Shown here: positions 32,315-40,420 of the stretch, in pieces
Numbering within the stretch: position 1 is the stretch's first letter
How the letters are laid out: every line of letters begins with the position of its first letter
Origin: CAYXDR01 sp046498185
GTDB taxonomy: Bacteria > Desulfobacterota > DSM-4660 > Desulfatiglandales > Desulfatiglandaceae
Direction of reading: 5' to 3'
NCBI GenBank assembly: GCA_046498185.1
Contig: JAWOBE010000039.1
Location: 1-64,000, forward strand
Length of the DNA: 64,000 nucleotides
Program-made: the position numbers and the translations under genes
The notes under the pieces: model-generated
Databases searched by the model: none
Seen by the model: only the letters and a program-made list of their open reading frames with translations
What the model was told of the DNA's origin: nothing

Positions 32315-33700
32315 ATGAGTGTAAATATATCTGAGGTATCGAGACTTGATAAAAAAAATAATGTTTCAATTTTGGTTGTTGATGATGAACGGGGCATAAG
32401 ACAATCTTTGAAAATGTTTTTACAGGATTTTTATAACGTTTATGTTGCGGGGACAGGCTCAGAGGCGGTTGAAATCATATCGAAAAAATCGATTGATGTG
32501 ATTTTACTGGATATACGTTTGCCGGATGTGGACGGCGTAGAATTAATCAAGGTTTTAAAAGATATCGATCCGGACCCGGAAATTATTATGGTCACCGCGA
32601 TCAAAGAGGTTGAAAGTGCCGTACAGGCAATGAAGTCAGGGGCTTTCGATTACTTGGTCAAGCCTTTTGTGGTGGAGGATATTAAAATTTCGGTTTCCCG
32701 CGCGATCGAAAACCGAGGAATGAAAAGGCAGGTCAGTTATGTCAATAGCGAATTTCAACGAATACAGCCTTTTGAAAAGATAGTGGGATCGGACCAAAAA
32801 ATGCTCCAGGTATATGAGCTTGTATCGAAAGTGGCGGCAAGCGCTGGAGCGGTGCTTATTCAGGGTGAAAGCGGCACCGGAAAAGAACTTGTAGCTCGCG
32901 CTATTCATAATTTGAGCCCGAGGAAGGATCGGCCGTTTGTTGTTATCAACTGTGCCGCCATACCTTCCACGTTGATGGAAAGTGAAGTTTTCGGGCATAC
33001 CCGTGGTGCGTTCACAGGAGCCACGAGTAATACGATAGGAAAAATTGAACTGGGTCACAAGGGAACGGTTTTCTTGGATGATGTCGATACGTTGGACCTG
33101 GCAATGCAGGCAAAGATGCTTCGTGTACTTCAAGAAAAAGAACTCGAAAGGCTGGGGAGCACAAAATTAATCCCTGTGGATGTGCGTTTTGTCGCAGCCA
33201 GCAACAAGCCTCTTAAGCAGTTGATAGATGAGAACAAGTTCAGGGAAGATTTTTTTTATCGGTTGAACGTGTTCCCAGTTCAACTGCCACCGCTTAGAGA
33301 ACGTAAGGGAGACATCCCGATATTGCTTGACTATTTTTCTAAAATCCAGGCCAGAAATACCAGGGAGCCTCCAAAGTCCTTTTCGTCAGAAGCGATAGCG
33401 ACCCTCACGAGATATGACTGGCCGGGAAATGTCCGGGAACTCCAGAATTTGGTGGAACGGCTGTCGGTGATTGTCAAGGAACCTGTGATTGAAAACCTTC
33501 ATCTAGCTGGGTTCCAATCATTGGAAAAAGACAAAGGCACGATAGGCAAGACCGGATTGAAGGAAGCGGTTAAATCTTTCGAACGGAGTTATATACGGGA
33601 GATCCTCGATCAGACCGGTGGCAACAGGAAAAAGGCATCCAAGATACTGGGCGTCCATCGCAACACCCTCTTGGCCAAGATTCAGCAACTCGAGCCGTGA
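32315..33700 (+). CDS. Sigma54-dependent response regulator (NtrC family)
   Basis: This 461-residue activator has a receiver domain (18-135, phosphoacceptor D66, K116 in LVKPF), an AAA+ domain (about 150-385) with Walker A GESGTGKE (184-191), the sigma54-contacting GAFTGA (231-236), Walker B as TVFLDDVD (D replaces the usual E) and R-fingers around FREDFFYRLNVF, and a Fis-type helix-turn-helix (435-456). I take the ATG at 32315 with GGAG 9 nt upstream; the frame starts at a TTG at 32282. It likely binds the upstream dyad and controls its own promoter. Confidence 0.92.
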   Translation: MSVNISEVSRLDKKNNVSILVVDDERGIRQSLKMFLQDFYNVYVAGTGSEAVEIISKKSIDVILLDIRLPDVDGVELIKVLKDIDPDPEIIMVTAIKEVESAVQAMKSGAFDYLVKPFVVEDIKISVSRAIENRGMKRQVSYVNSEFQRIQPFEKIVGSDQKMLQVYELVSKVAASAGAVLIQGESGTGKELVARAIHNLSPRKDRPFVVINCAAIPSTLMESEVFGHTRGAFTGATSNTIGKIELGHKGTVFLDDVDTLDLAMQAKMLRVLQEKELERLGSTKLIPVDVRFVAASNKPLKQLIDENKFREDFFYRLNVFPVQLPPLRERKGDIPILLDYFSKIQARNTREPPKSFSSEAIATLTRYDWPGNVRELQNLVERLSVIVKEPVIENLHLAGFQSLEKDKGTIGKTGLKEAVKSFERSYIREILDQTGGNRKKASKILGVHRNTLLAKIQQLEP

Positions 33701-33731
33701 GATCAAAGGCGCTATCGCGCTCGAACCTTTA

Positions 33732-33749
33732 TGCACCGAATACTGTGCA
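33732..33749. promoter_or_regulatory. TGCAC-N8-GTGCA dyad
   Basis: The dyad lies between the NtrC-type regulator and the orphan receiver gene. Its arms resemble NtrC-like sites and share GTGCA with the 32.1-kb octamers. Confidence 0.4.
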
Positions 33750-33830
33750 CTATTTTGTAGCTATGGCGGTCTAAATTTACTAATATTAAAAGTTTTTTGA
33801 ATTATATGTTAAATTTTAATGGTATGTATA

Positions 33831-33858
33831 TTGCTTATACATTTTCTTATGGTATGAT
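33831..33858 (+). promoter_or_regulatory. Candidate promoter for the orphan receiver
   Basis: TTGCTT (33831-33836) and TATGAT (33853-33858) are 16 bp apart in an AT-rich stretch about 45 bp upstream of the chosen ATG. Confidence 0.45.
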
Positions 33859-33902
33859 TAATGAAACGCTCTCGCGACGTCATCTCGCTGGGGGAGGACA
33901 GC

Positions 33903-34406
33903 ATGAATTCGGATAACCACCAGGTGAAGTTAAAACGGATGCCCGACTGTGTAACAAGTTTTCGCGTTTTCGTGCCGGCTACCGACGGTGCAGTTCATAA
34001 CCGGGACAGCGGTGACGGCAAATCTGAGGCGCATTCGCAAACGCTATGCTCGGAGCATATCATGGTAGTCGATGACGAAAAGAATCTTCTCCATATCTGG
34101 AAGGATATTCTCACACATTTCGGCTATCTGGTCACCACCGCGGTTTCTGGTGAAGAAGCCCTCGAAATTTTCACCGGGCTGGAACTTGACCTTGTAATTC
34201 TCGATATGAACATGCCCGGGATGGGGGGCGCTGAGTGCCTGGAGCGTTTGATGCAGATGGATCCTTCAGCCAGGGTAATAGTAAGCAGTGGTTACCATGA
34301 AGATGCCGAAGTCAAAAGGGCCTTTGATTTAGGCGCACAGGGTTTTTTAGAGAAACCGTTTACCGTGGACTCTCTTCTGGCTGAAATAAGGAAAATTTTG
34401 GACTAA
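33903..34406 (+). CDS. Orphan receiver-domain protein, probable remnant of a hybrid kinase
   Basis: The 167-residue protein has a full receiver domain (about 51-167) with acidic pair D57 D58, phosphoacceptor D101 and K in FLEKPF. The residues before it, TSFRVFVPATDG (18-29), look like the last strand of a histidine kinase ATPase domain, which normally reads xTFxVYLPA. So the gene resembles the tail of a hybrid kinase that lost its sensor and catalytic parts. It has an independent promoter and a strong GGGGGAGGA ribosome-binding site (ATG 33903), so it may still be expressed. It lies just after the NtrC-type gene. Confidence 0.75.
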   Translation: MNSDNHQVKLKRMPDCVTSFRVFVPATDGAVHNRDSGDGKSEAHSQTLCSEHIMVVDDEKNLLHIWKDILTHFGYLVTTAVSGEEALEIFTGLELDLVILDMNMPGMGGAECLERLMQMDPSARVIVSSGYHEDAEVKRAFDLGAQGFLEKPFTVDSLLAEIRKILD

Positions 34407-34498
34407 GGTGAAGGCGCCCAAAAATTTAAAAATCCAGGGCCTCGCTTGCCGTGAGTTTCTTTCCGCCTGAGGATTCGAGTGTGAAGTTTTAGTGTTTT

Positions 34499-35968
34499 TC
34501 AACCGGCGGTCACAGGCATCCCCATCAAAGGCCACAGTACCCACACAGCGAAAGCTACAACTATCATAAGTATAATACTTGCCGGTATGCCGTAGAGGAA
34601 AAATTCCCCGGTCGTAAATTGTTTCGAATCATAGGCTATGGCATTGGGTGCCGCACCCACCAGCAGGAGAAACGGCATCCCGGCGACCACCAAAGAAGAA
34701 AAGAGAACCACCTGTGGGCCCGCTCCAAGGTAAGGAGCTATCACCAGGGCGACCGGCAGGGAGATCGCGATTGCCGCGACATTCATGATGAAATTGGTCA
34801 TCATCATGACAAAAAAGGCGATGCTCATCACGAAAACAAACCAGTGGGAATCCTTGAACATCACGAGCCAGTTGATTGCAAGCCATCGCGCGGCACCGGT
34901 CTCCCACAGGCAGAAGCCTATGCTCATCGCTCCCGCGAACAGCAAAATGATATTCCAGGGAATCTCCTCGAGATCATTTAAATCCAGAATCTTGAATACG
35001 TAGAACAGAATGGTGGAAATGAGAAGTATCGCGGTTTTATCGATCGGTTGGAGGGCCGGGATGAATGATCTGAGCGACAGGGCCCCGATGCATCCGAACA
35101 CTATCAGCGCCGCCAGTATCTCTTTGCGCGTGATCGGCCCTTGTTCCGCGCTGAGTTGCCTGGCTTTGTCTCTGAGTCCGTGGATAACGGCTTTTTCGGG
35201 TTTGCATACGACCATGAAAAACCCCCAAAGGAGGAAGACCATGAGCCATCCGATCGGAAACATGTAGTAACTGAGCTGGAAAAACCCGATTTCGTAGCCC
35301 ACGATGTCTTTGAAAAAACCTATCGCCACTGCACCCCTGGCCGCGCCCAGAAGGGTCACGATGCTTCCGGCTCCGGCGATGAAGGCCATGCCCATGAAAA
35401 GTCCCTTGCCGAAGCGGGTCTTTTTATTTCCTTCGCCGTAAAGTGAGTAAATCGCCAGAAGAAGGGGATATATTGTGGCCGCTACGGCAGTGTGCGCCAT
35501 TATGTGAGCGAGGCCCGCGGTCACCAGAAAACAGCCGAGGTAGATCATGCTGGTTCGCTCGCCTACGACAACGAGCATCTTATAGGCGAAACGCCTGGTA
35601 AGGCCCGTTTTAGTAAAAACAAGCCCTATAACTATCGAGGCAAAAATAAACATTACCGAGGGGTCCATGAAATCTTTGAATGCGACTTTGGCGTCTCTAA
35701 TGAGAAATAGGGCTTGAAGCGTACCTATCGCCAAACTGGTGATTCCTATGGGCACCACTTCGAAGACCCACCAAGTGCCTGCCAGCAGGAACACCGCAAG
35801 AGCTCCCTTGCCTTCCCTGCTCAGCATGAAACGGGTTCCCTCGGGGTCGACCGCGTCAGGCCAGGGTGGAGAATAATGAACAACTACGAAAAGGAGCAGC
35901 CCGAGCAACATGAACACAATTCGTTTCCAGTCGATTGTTGCTTTCCCAGGAACACGGAAGTCATCCAT
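34499..35968 (-). CDS. DASS/SLC13-family anion transporter
   Basis: The 489-residue protein has about 11-12 membrane segments, and the signature regions IMAHTAVAATIYPLLLAI and MTNFIMNVAAIAISLPVALVI mark the divalent anion:Na+ symporter (DASS/CitT) family. Substrates in the family are di- and tricarboxylates, sulfate or taurine-like anions. The conserved SNT-type motifs are present only in modified form (MAHTAV, TNFIMN), so the ligand is uncertain. The ATG at 35968 has GGAGG nine bases upstream; the frame is open 6 codons further. Confidence 0.83.
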   Translation of the reverse strand: MDDFRVPGKATIDWKRIVFMLLGLLLFVVVHYSPPWPDAVDPEGTRFMLSREGKGALAVFLLAGTWWVFEVVPIGITSLAIGTLQALFLIRDAKVAFKDFMDPSVMFIFASIVIGLVFTKTGLTRRFAYKMLVVVGERTSMIYLGCFLVTAGLAHIMAHTAVAATIYPLLLAIYSLYGEGNKKTRFGKGLFMGMAFIAGAGSIVTLLGAARGAVAIGFFKDIVGYEIGFFQLSYYMFPIGWLMVFLLWGFFMVVCKPEKAVIHGLRDKARQLSAEQGPITRKEILAALIVFGCIGALSLRSFIPALQPIDKTAILLISTILFYVFKILDLNDLEEIPWNIILLFAGAMSIGFCLWETGAARWLAINWLVMFKDSHWFVFVMSIAFFVMMMTNFIMNVAAIAISLPVALVIAPYLGAGPQVVLFSSLVVAGMPFLLLVGAAPNAIAYDSKQFTTGEFFLYGIPASIILMIVVAFAVWVLWPLMGMPVTAG

Positions 35969-36203
35969 GATAAAAATCCTCCCCAATTCGGCTACCCGAT
36001 ACTAAATGCGCATCCTTTCGATGTCAATGGATTTTGCTCCACCCTGTTCCACCTTCTTTTTTCAGATTAGGAATTGGGGAGATGGGGGAGGGGAGGTCTC
36101 CCTATCGTTTTACAAATTTTCCATCCTATGGTATTCGATTTCAGCAAAACCAGATGTTTTTAATTTTATCGGTCGGCCGGAAATCAGGTTGCCGGAGAAA
36201 AAA

Positions 36204-36473
36204 ATGGAAATGAAAAAACAATGTTTTGGCAGTATCGAGGAGGTATTTCCTCTAGGGGCCGAAGGCTTGAGGGAAGTGCCGGAGCACTGCCTCGAGTGCC
36301 CGTGTAAAACCGAGTGTCTTAGGGCCGCCCTTTCTTCGGAGAAAGGTATCGCGTTCAAAGAAGAGAGGGTCCGGCAGGCGGAGCAAAATGGATTCGCGGG
36401 CTGGCTTAAGAGGTGGTCCGAACTAAAAAGCCTGTCAAGGGATAGAGAAAAAATAAAAAAGGGTTCCGAATGA
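36204..36473 (+). CDS. Small Cys-rich protein
   Basis: An 89-residue protein with the cluster CLECPCKTEC (residues about 30-39), four cysteines in ten residues that could bind zinc or an Fe-S cluster, then a basic helical C terminus. I start at the ATG at 36204 (GGAG six bases before); the ATG-initiated frame opening at 36006 adds uncharacteristic sequence. It overlaps the next gene by 4 bp (ATGA), implying co-translation. Function unknown. Confidence 0.65.
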   Translation: MEMKKQCFGSIEEVFPLGAEGLREVPEHCLECPCKTECLRAALSSEKGIAFKEERVRQAEQNGFAGWLKRWSELKSLSRDREKIKKGSE

Positions 36474-37231
36474 ATGAAATTATAACGTGCCCTTTTTGTG
36501 GTTTCTCCAAGAATGTTGAGCCAAGCGGCATCCCGGGCAGCACCAAAGCCGCGATATGCCCAAAATGCAAGCATTGTTTTCCGCTGCTACCCCGGCAACA
36601 CCAGGAAGAATCGGGCGATTTGCCGGTTGGTCGGTCGGAAGAGGTTTTTTTACCGATTGCCAAGCATGAGGCTTCAAGGAGATTGTTTCCTGGTCTTGCA
36701 CTGGACTTGCTTCGGGCTCCGTATGATTTTTTCCGGCGGCGGGAATCGTTAGAAGAGCAGCCCGAAAAATTGTTTTCCTTCGGTTTGCTTTTCGGTTCGG
36801 TTGGCACGATGCTTATTTTATTCTGGCGCCTCGCTGCGATGGCGTGGGGCTTGGGATCGGGAAGCGCTTGGGCTCCAATGATACTTGGGGCAGTTTTCAT
36901 GCTTTGTGTTGTTTTGACCCCTATATGGGTAGTTTTAGCGATGTTGATTAACACCTTGGTTGTCCATTTCTGTCTTTTGATGGTGGGGGCCGGCGGAGAG
37001 GGGTTGAACGGGACATTTCGCGTCGTAGCTTATTCCCAGGCTGCCAAGTCTTTGGGGATTTTTCCAGTTGTTGGCGGGCCTGCCGCTTTTATATGGCAGC
37101 TGGTAATCCAAGTGATAGGTTTGAGAGAGGTCCACGGTATTTCTTCTGTCCGGTTGTTGATAGGCATGGCCGCGGCCGCCGGTTTTTTGACGTTGATAGT
37201 AGTGGGATGTTTTGCCGCCTGGCCAAAATAG
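36470..37231 (+). CDS. Zinc-ribbon plus Yip1-domain membrane protein
   Basis: The 253-residue protein starts with a zinc ribbon (CPFC at 7-10 and CPKC at 30-33), then a short linker and a Yip1-like domain with five membrane segments (about 95-250: LFSFGLLFGSVGTMLILF..., ...LLIGMAAAAGFLTLIVVGCFA). Similar proteins are common in Desulfobacterota, but no function is established. It is translationally coupled to the Cys-rich gene upstream and followed 28 bp later by the helicase. Confidence 0.7.
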   Translation: MNEIITCPFCGFSKNVEPSGIPGSTKAAICPKCKHCFPLLPRQHQEESGDLPVGRSEEVFLPIAKHEASRRLFPGLALDLLRAPYDFFRRRESLEEQPEKLFSFGLLFGSVGTMLILFWRLAAMAWGLGSGSAWAPMILGAVFMLCVVLTPIWVVLAMLINTLVVHFCLLMVGAGGEGLNGTFRVVAYSQAAKSLGIFPVVGGPAAFIWQLVIQVIGLREVHGISSVRLLIGMAAAAGFLTLIVVGCFAAWPK

Positions 37232-37259
37232 CAGCTGAAAATCCGAAAAGCGGAGTGAG

Positions 37260-39479
37260 ATGTTGAGTGGTTTTTCCTTTTTATATGAAGATGCATTGAA
37301 TCCGGATCAGCTGAAGGCCGTTATGACCACCGAAGGGCCGGTGCTGGTGATCGCGGGTGCGGGAAGCGGCAAGACGAGGACCTTGGTTTACAGGGTTTAC
37401 CGTCTGATTGAAGCAGGCGTTTCTCCGGAGTCCATTCTTTTGTTGACCTTTACACGGAAGGCGGCGGGGGAAATGCTTGAACGCGCCTCCACGCTCGGCG
37501 ATCCTCGCTGCAGGCAGGTTTCCGGCGGGACGTTTCATTCCCTGGCGCATCGGATACTGCGGATTCATGCAGAGCGACTCGGCTTCGGCCGCGATTTCAT
37601 AGTCCTGGACCGCGCGGATATGGAAGAGATCATCCATTCGTTGATCCCGGAGCTCCGAATTCCGAAAGACGCTTTCCGCTTCCCGAAAAAATCGACAGTC
37701 GCGGGGATTATCAGTAAGGCTGCCAACCTTCAACGCCCGGTCGAAAAGGTTGTAAATGATGATTATTCCCAGTTCAACGATGCCTCGGCAGCAGTTACCA
37801 GGCTCAACGGGCTTTATCAAGAATATAAACAGGCTCACGGTTTGATGGACTATGATGATTTGATAATCAAGTTCAGGTCTCTTCTGGCTGATCATCAGGA
37901 TATACGAGCGGAGCTGAATGCCCGATACCGTTATGTACTTGTGGACGAGTACCAGGATACCAACAACATCCAGTCGGATATAGCCAGGCTGCTGGCATAT
38001 GAACATAGGAACATAATGGTTGTCGGAGACGATTGCCAGTCCATATATTCGTTTAGAGGCGCTGATTACCGAAATATGTTTACGTTTCCGGAAGTATTTC
38101 CAGAAACCAGTATAATCAAGCTGGAAGAGAACTATCGCTCGCTTCAACCAATCCTGGCTTTTACCAATGCACTGATGAGCAACGCCGGAAAGAGTTATAC
38201 CAAGTGTCTTTTTTCATCCAGAACAGGAGGCGAACGCCCGAAAATAGTGGATACAGGGACTTCACCAGGGCAGAGCCTGTTTATACGGAGGTACCTGGAA
38301 ACTTACGTAAAGCAGGGTGGTGCCTTGAGAGATGCTGCCGTGCTTTTTCGGGCCGGATACCAGTCCTTTGACCTGGAGGCGGAGCTGACTCGAGGTCGTA
38401 TTCCGTATGTAAAATACGGTGGCTTCAAGTTTCTGGAATCCGCGCATATCAGGGATTTTCTGGCTCATTTACGCGTTGTGGTCAATTCAGGGGACGTGGT
38501 AAGCTGGGGCAGGATTTTGAGGTTGATAAAGAACGTCGGTCAGGCGAAATCTCATTCGGTTATTTCCTGGATGGCCGAAAGCGGCGCGAACCCTGGAGAA
38601 ATCGTGAACTGGCCGGGCCTGGGCAAAAAGGACCAAGGTTTGAGCGCCCTTTCGGCATTGCTGGCGGAGCTTACCGCGAAGAACGTGGGCCCGGTTGAAG
38701 CGGTGGAAAAGGTTATGGCCTATTATGTGCCTATGATGGAGGGGAGATTCGATGATTATCCCAGGAGGAAAAATGAACTCGAGCAGCTTGTTCCGATGGC
38801 TTCCAGGTATCGAAGTCTGCGATCCTTCGTGGACGATTTGCTGCTGGATCCTCCGGCCGGCAGCGCAGATCTTGACGGCGGAAACGGCACCAACGTTTTG
38901 ACCCTTTCCACGGTTCACTCGGCCAAGGGCCTGGAATGGAAAGTGGTTTTTATCATTTGGGCTGTAGACGGTAAGTTCCCGCCTTTCATGGCGTTGGACG
39001 ACCCGGAGGCCATTGAAGAGGAGCGGCGTTTGATGTATGTCGCCTCCACCAGGGCCAAGGATGAGCTTATAATCTGTTTCCCGGGCGCCGAAGGGGGTGA
39101 GCCTTGGGCGGCACGGTATATGAGAGGCGGAATTCAGGGGCTTTCGTGCTTTTTAAGAGAGGTGCCGCGATCTCTTGTCAGCTACGAATCAATAAGGAGC
39201 GGAAGGCGCGGTCCCGCGCCGTTTATCCCGCCTTCTGCAAGGGCGGGGATGACTGGGAAGAAAGCTTCTTGGAAATCCGGGACCGCAACGCCCCCTCCCG
39301 TGATCGAATCTTACTGCTCAGGTGAGCAGGTTTTTAAAGCAGGGGATATGGTCGTTCATCCGGCGTTCGGCGCCGGTGTCATATCAAGGCTTGCAGGTTC
39401 AGACAAGGTCGAAGTTTTTTTCAAGGAAGTTGGACGGAAGCTTTTGCATCTTAAGGCGACCAGTTTGACCAAAGCTTGA
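37260..39479 (+). CDS. UvrD/PcrA-like superfamily 1 DNA helicase
   Basis: The 739-residue helicase shows all SF1A motifs: Q motif LNPDQLKAV, I AGAGSGKTRT, Ia LLTFTRKAAGEM, II LVDEYQDTN, III GDDCQSIYSFRGAD, IV ENYRS, V STVHSAKGLEW and VI RLMYVASTRAK. The C terminus ends with a Tudor-like VVHPAFGAGVISRLAGSDKVEVFF segment that in PcrA/UvrD contacts RNA polymerase. It unwinds DNA 3' to 5' in repair or replication restart. Its TGA overlaps the next gene's TTG start. Confidence 0.92.
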   Translation: MLSGFSFLYEDALNPDQLKAVMTTEGPVLVIAGAGSGKTRTLVYRVYRLIEAGVSPESILLLTFTRKAAGEMLERASTLGDPRCRQVSGGTFHSLAHRILRIHAERLGFGRDFIVLDRADMEEIIHSLIPELRIPKDAFRFPKKSTVAGIISKAANLQRPVEKVVNDDYSQFNDASAAVTRLNGLYQEYKQAHGLMDYDDLIIKFRSLLADHQDIRAELNARYRYVLVDEYQDTNNIQSDIARLLAYEHRNIMVVGDDCQSIYSFRGADYRNMFTFPEVFPETSIIKLEENYRSLQPILAFTNALMSNAGKSYTKCLFSSRTGGERPKIVDTGTSPGQSLFIRRYLETYVKQGGALRDAAVLFRAGYQSFDLEAELTRGRIPYVKYGGFKFLESAHIRDFLAHLRVVVNSGDVVSWGRILRLIKNVGQAKSHSVISWMAESGANPGEIVNWPGLGKKDQGLSALSALLAELTAKNVGPVEAVEKVMAYYVPMMEGRFDDYPRRKNELEQLVPMASRYRSLRSFVDDLLLDPPAGSADLDGGNGTNVLTLSTVHSAKGLEWKVVFIIWAVDGKFPPFMALDDPEAIEEERRLMYVASTRAKDELIICFPGAEGGEPWAARYMRGGIQGLSCFLREVPRSLVSYESIRSGRRGPAPFIPPSARAGMTGKKASWKSGTATPPPVIESYCSGEQVFKAGDMVVHPAFGAGVISRLAGSDKVEVFFKEVGRKLLHLKATSLTKA

Positions 39480-40066
39480 TTTACCGGGAGGGCACCACCG
39501 AGGTGGAAAGTATAGAAAGCACAGGAAACCATGGTTTGATCCGAAGACAAGATTGCATGCTTTTGATTATTGATGTGCAGCAACGTTTGTCCCCGTCAAT
39601 TTATAACTTCGGCCCGATATGTGAGAATATCGTGAAGCTCTCACGATTCGCGGATATCATTGGGTTGCCAGTGGTGCTGACAGAGCAGATCAACCTGGGA
39701 GAAACGGTACAGGAAGTGACAGGTGCGCTGGGGGATGTCAGTGCGTTGAAAAAGATTGAATTCAATTGTTTCGGTTCTAAAGATATAGCCGGGCGCCTTT
39801 GGGCGTCAGGGCGTAAAACTTTGCTTATAGCAGGTATCGAGACGCATATATGTGTAGCTCAAACCGCGATTTCCGGTTTGGGCCGGTTCGATGTCCAGGT
39901 TGTTGCAGATGCAACTTCTTCGCGGAATCCGTTGGACAGGGATTTAGCATTCGAGCGCATGAAGGGGTTAGGCGTGGCCTTGACTTCAACCGAGATGTTG
40001 ATATACGAATTACTGGAGAAAGCCGGGACAGACGAGTTCAAAGAGGCCCTTAGACTTGTAAAATAA
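39476..40066 (+). CDS. Isochorismatase-family cysteine hydrolase
   Basis: The 196-residue protein has the family triad: Asp in LLIIDVQ (about 33), Lys in LKKIEFNCF (about 98) and Cys in GIETHICVAQTA (about 127). The family hydrolyses amides such as nicotinamide or isochorismate ethers; the substrate here is unknown. The frame starts with TTG overlapping the helicase stop; a GTG at 39503 is an alternative start. It is followed 11 bp later by the thiamine-binding protein gene. Confidence 0.85.
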   Translation: MIYREGTTEVESIESTGNHGLIRRQDCMLLIIDVQQRLSPSIYNFGPICENIVKLSRFADIIGLPVVLTEQINLGETVQEVTGALGDVSALKKIEFNCFGSKDIAGRLWASGRKTLLIAGIETHICVAQTAISGLGRFDVQVVADATSSRNPLDRDLAFERMKGLGVALTSTEMLIYELLEKAGTDEFKEALRLVK

Positions 40067-40077
40067 GGAGATCGAAG

Positions 40078-40386
40078 ATGGCGCTTATGGAATTTACGCT
40101 TATCCCGCTTGACAAAGGGGCAAGCTTCAGTAAATACGTTTCCGGGACACTCAGCGTAGTGAAGGAAAGCGGCCTGGACTACCGGTTGAACCCCATGGGA
40201 ACGGTGGTTGAAGGGGAATGGGACGATTTGCTCGCACTGCTTACGAGTTGCGTTCGACAGCTTGAAAAGGAGTCGGACCGTATAAGCCTTTCGGTGAAGT
40301 TCGATATTCGAAAGGGTTTAACCGGCGCTCTTGATGGAAAGATAAAAAGTGTTCAGGAAAAATCGGGTTTTACGGTCAAAACGTGA
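40078..40386 (+). CDS. MTH1187/YkoF-type thiamine-binding protein
   Basis: This 102-residue protein matches the Thiamine_BP (DUF77) family, with the ferredoxin-like pattern MEFTLIPLDKGASFSKYVSGTLSVVKESGLDYRLNPMGTVVEGEWDDLL and ISLSVKFDIRKG. Family members bind thiamine-related ligands. AAGGAG precedes the ATG. It is separated by 25 kb from the TPP-regulated thiZXY operon and has no riboswitch of its own. It closes the helicase-isochorismatase run. Confidence 0.85.
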   Translation: MALMEFTLIPLDKGASFSKYVSGTLSVVKESGLDYRLNPMGTVVEGEWDDLLALLTSCVRQLEKESDRISLSVKFDIRKGLTGALDGKIKSVQEKSGFTVKT

Positions 40387-40420
40387 TATATTTTTGTTGA
40401 GGCGCTCCAGGAGCGGCGTC

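Noticed and set aside
37281..38147. 288-codon minus-strand frame opposite the helicase
   Set aside because: Antisense shadow; no domain, and the plus strand has all SF1 motifs.
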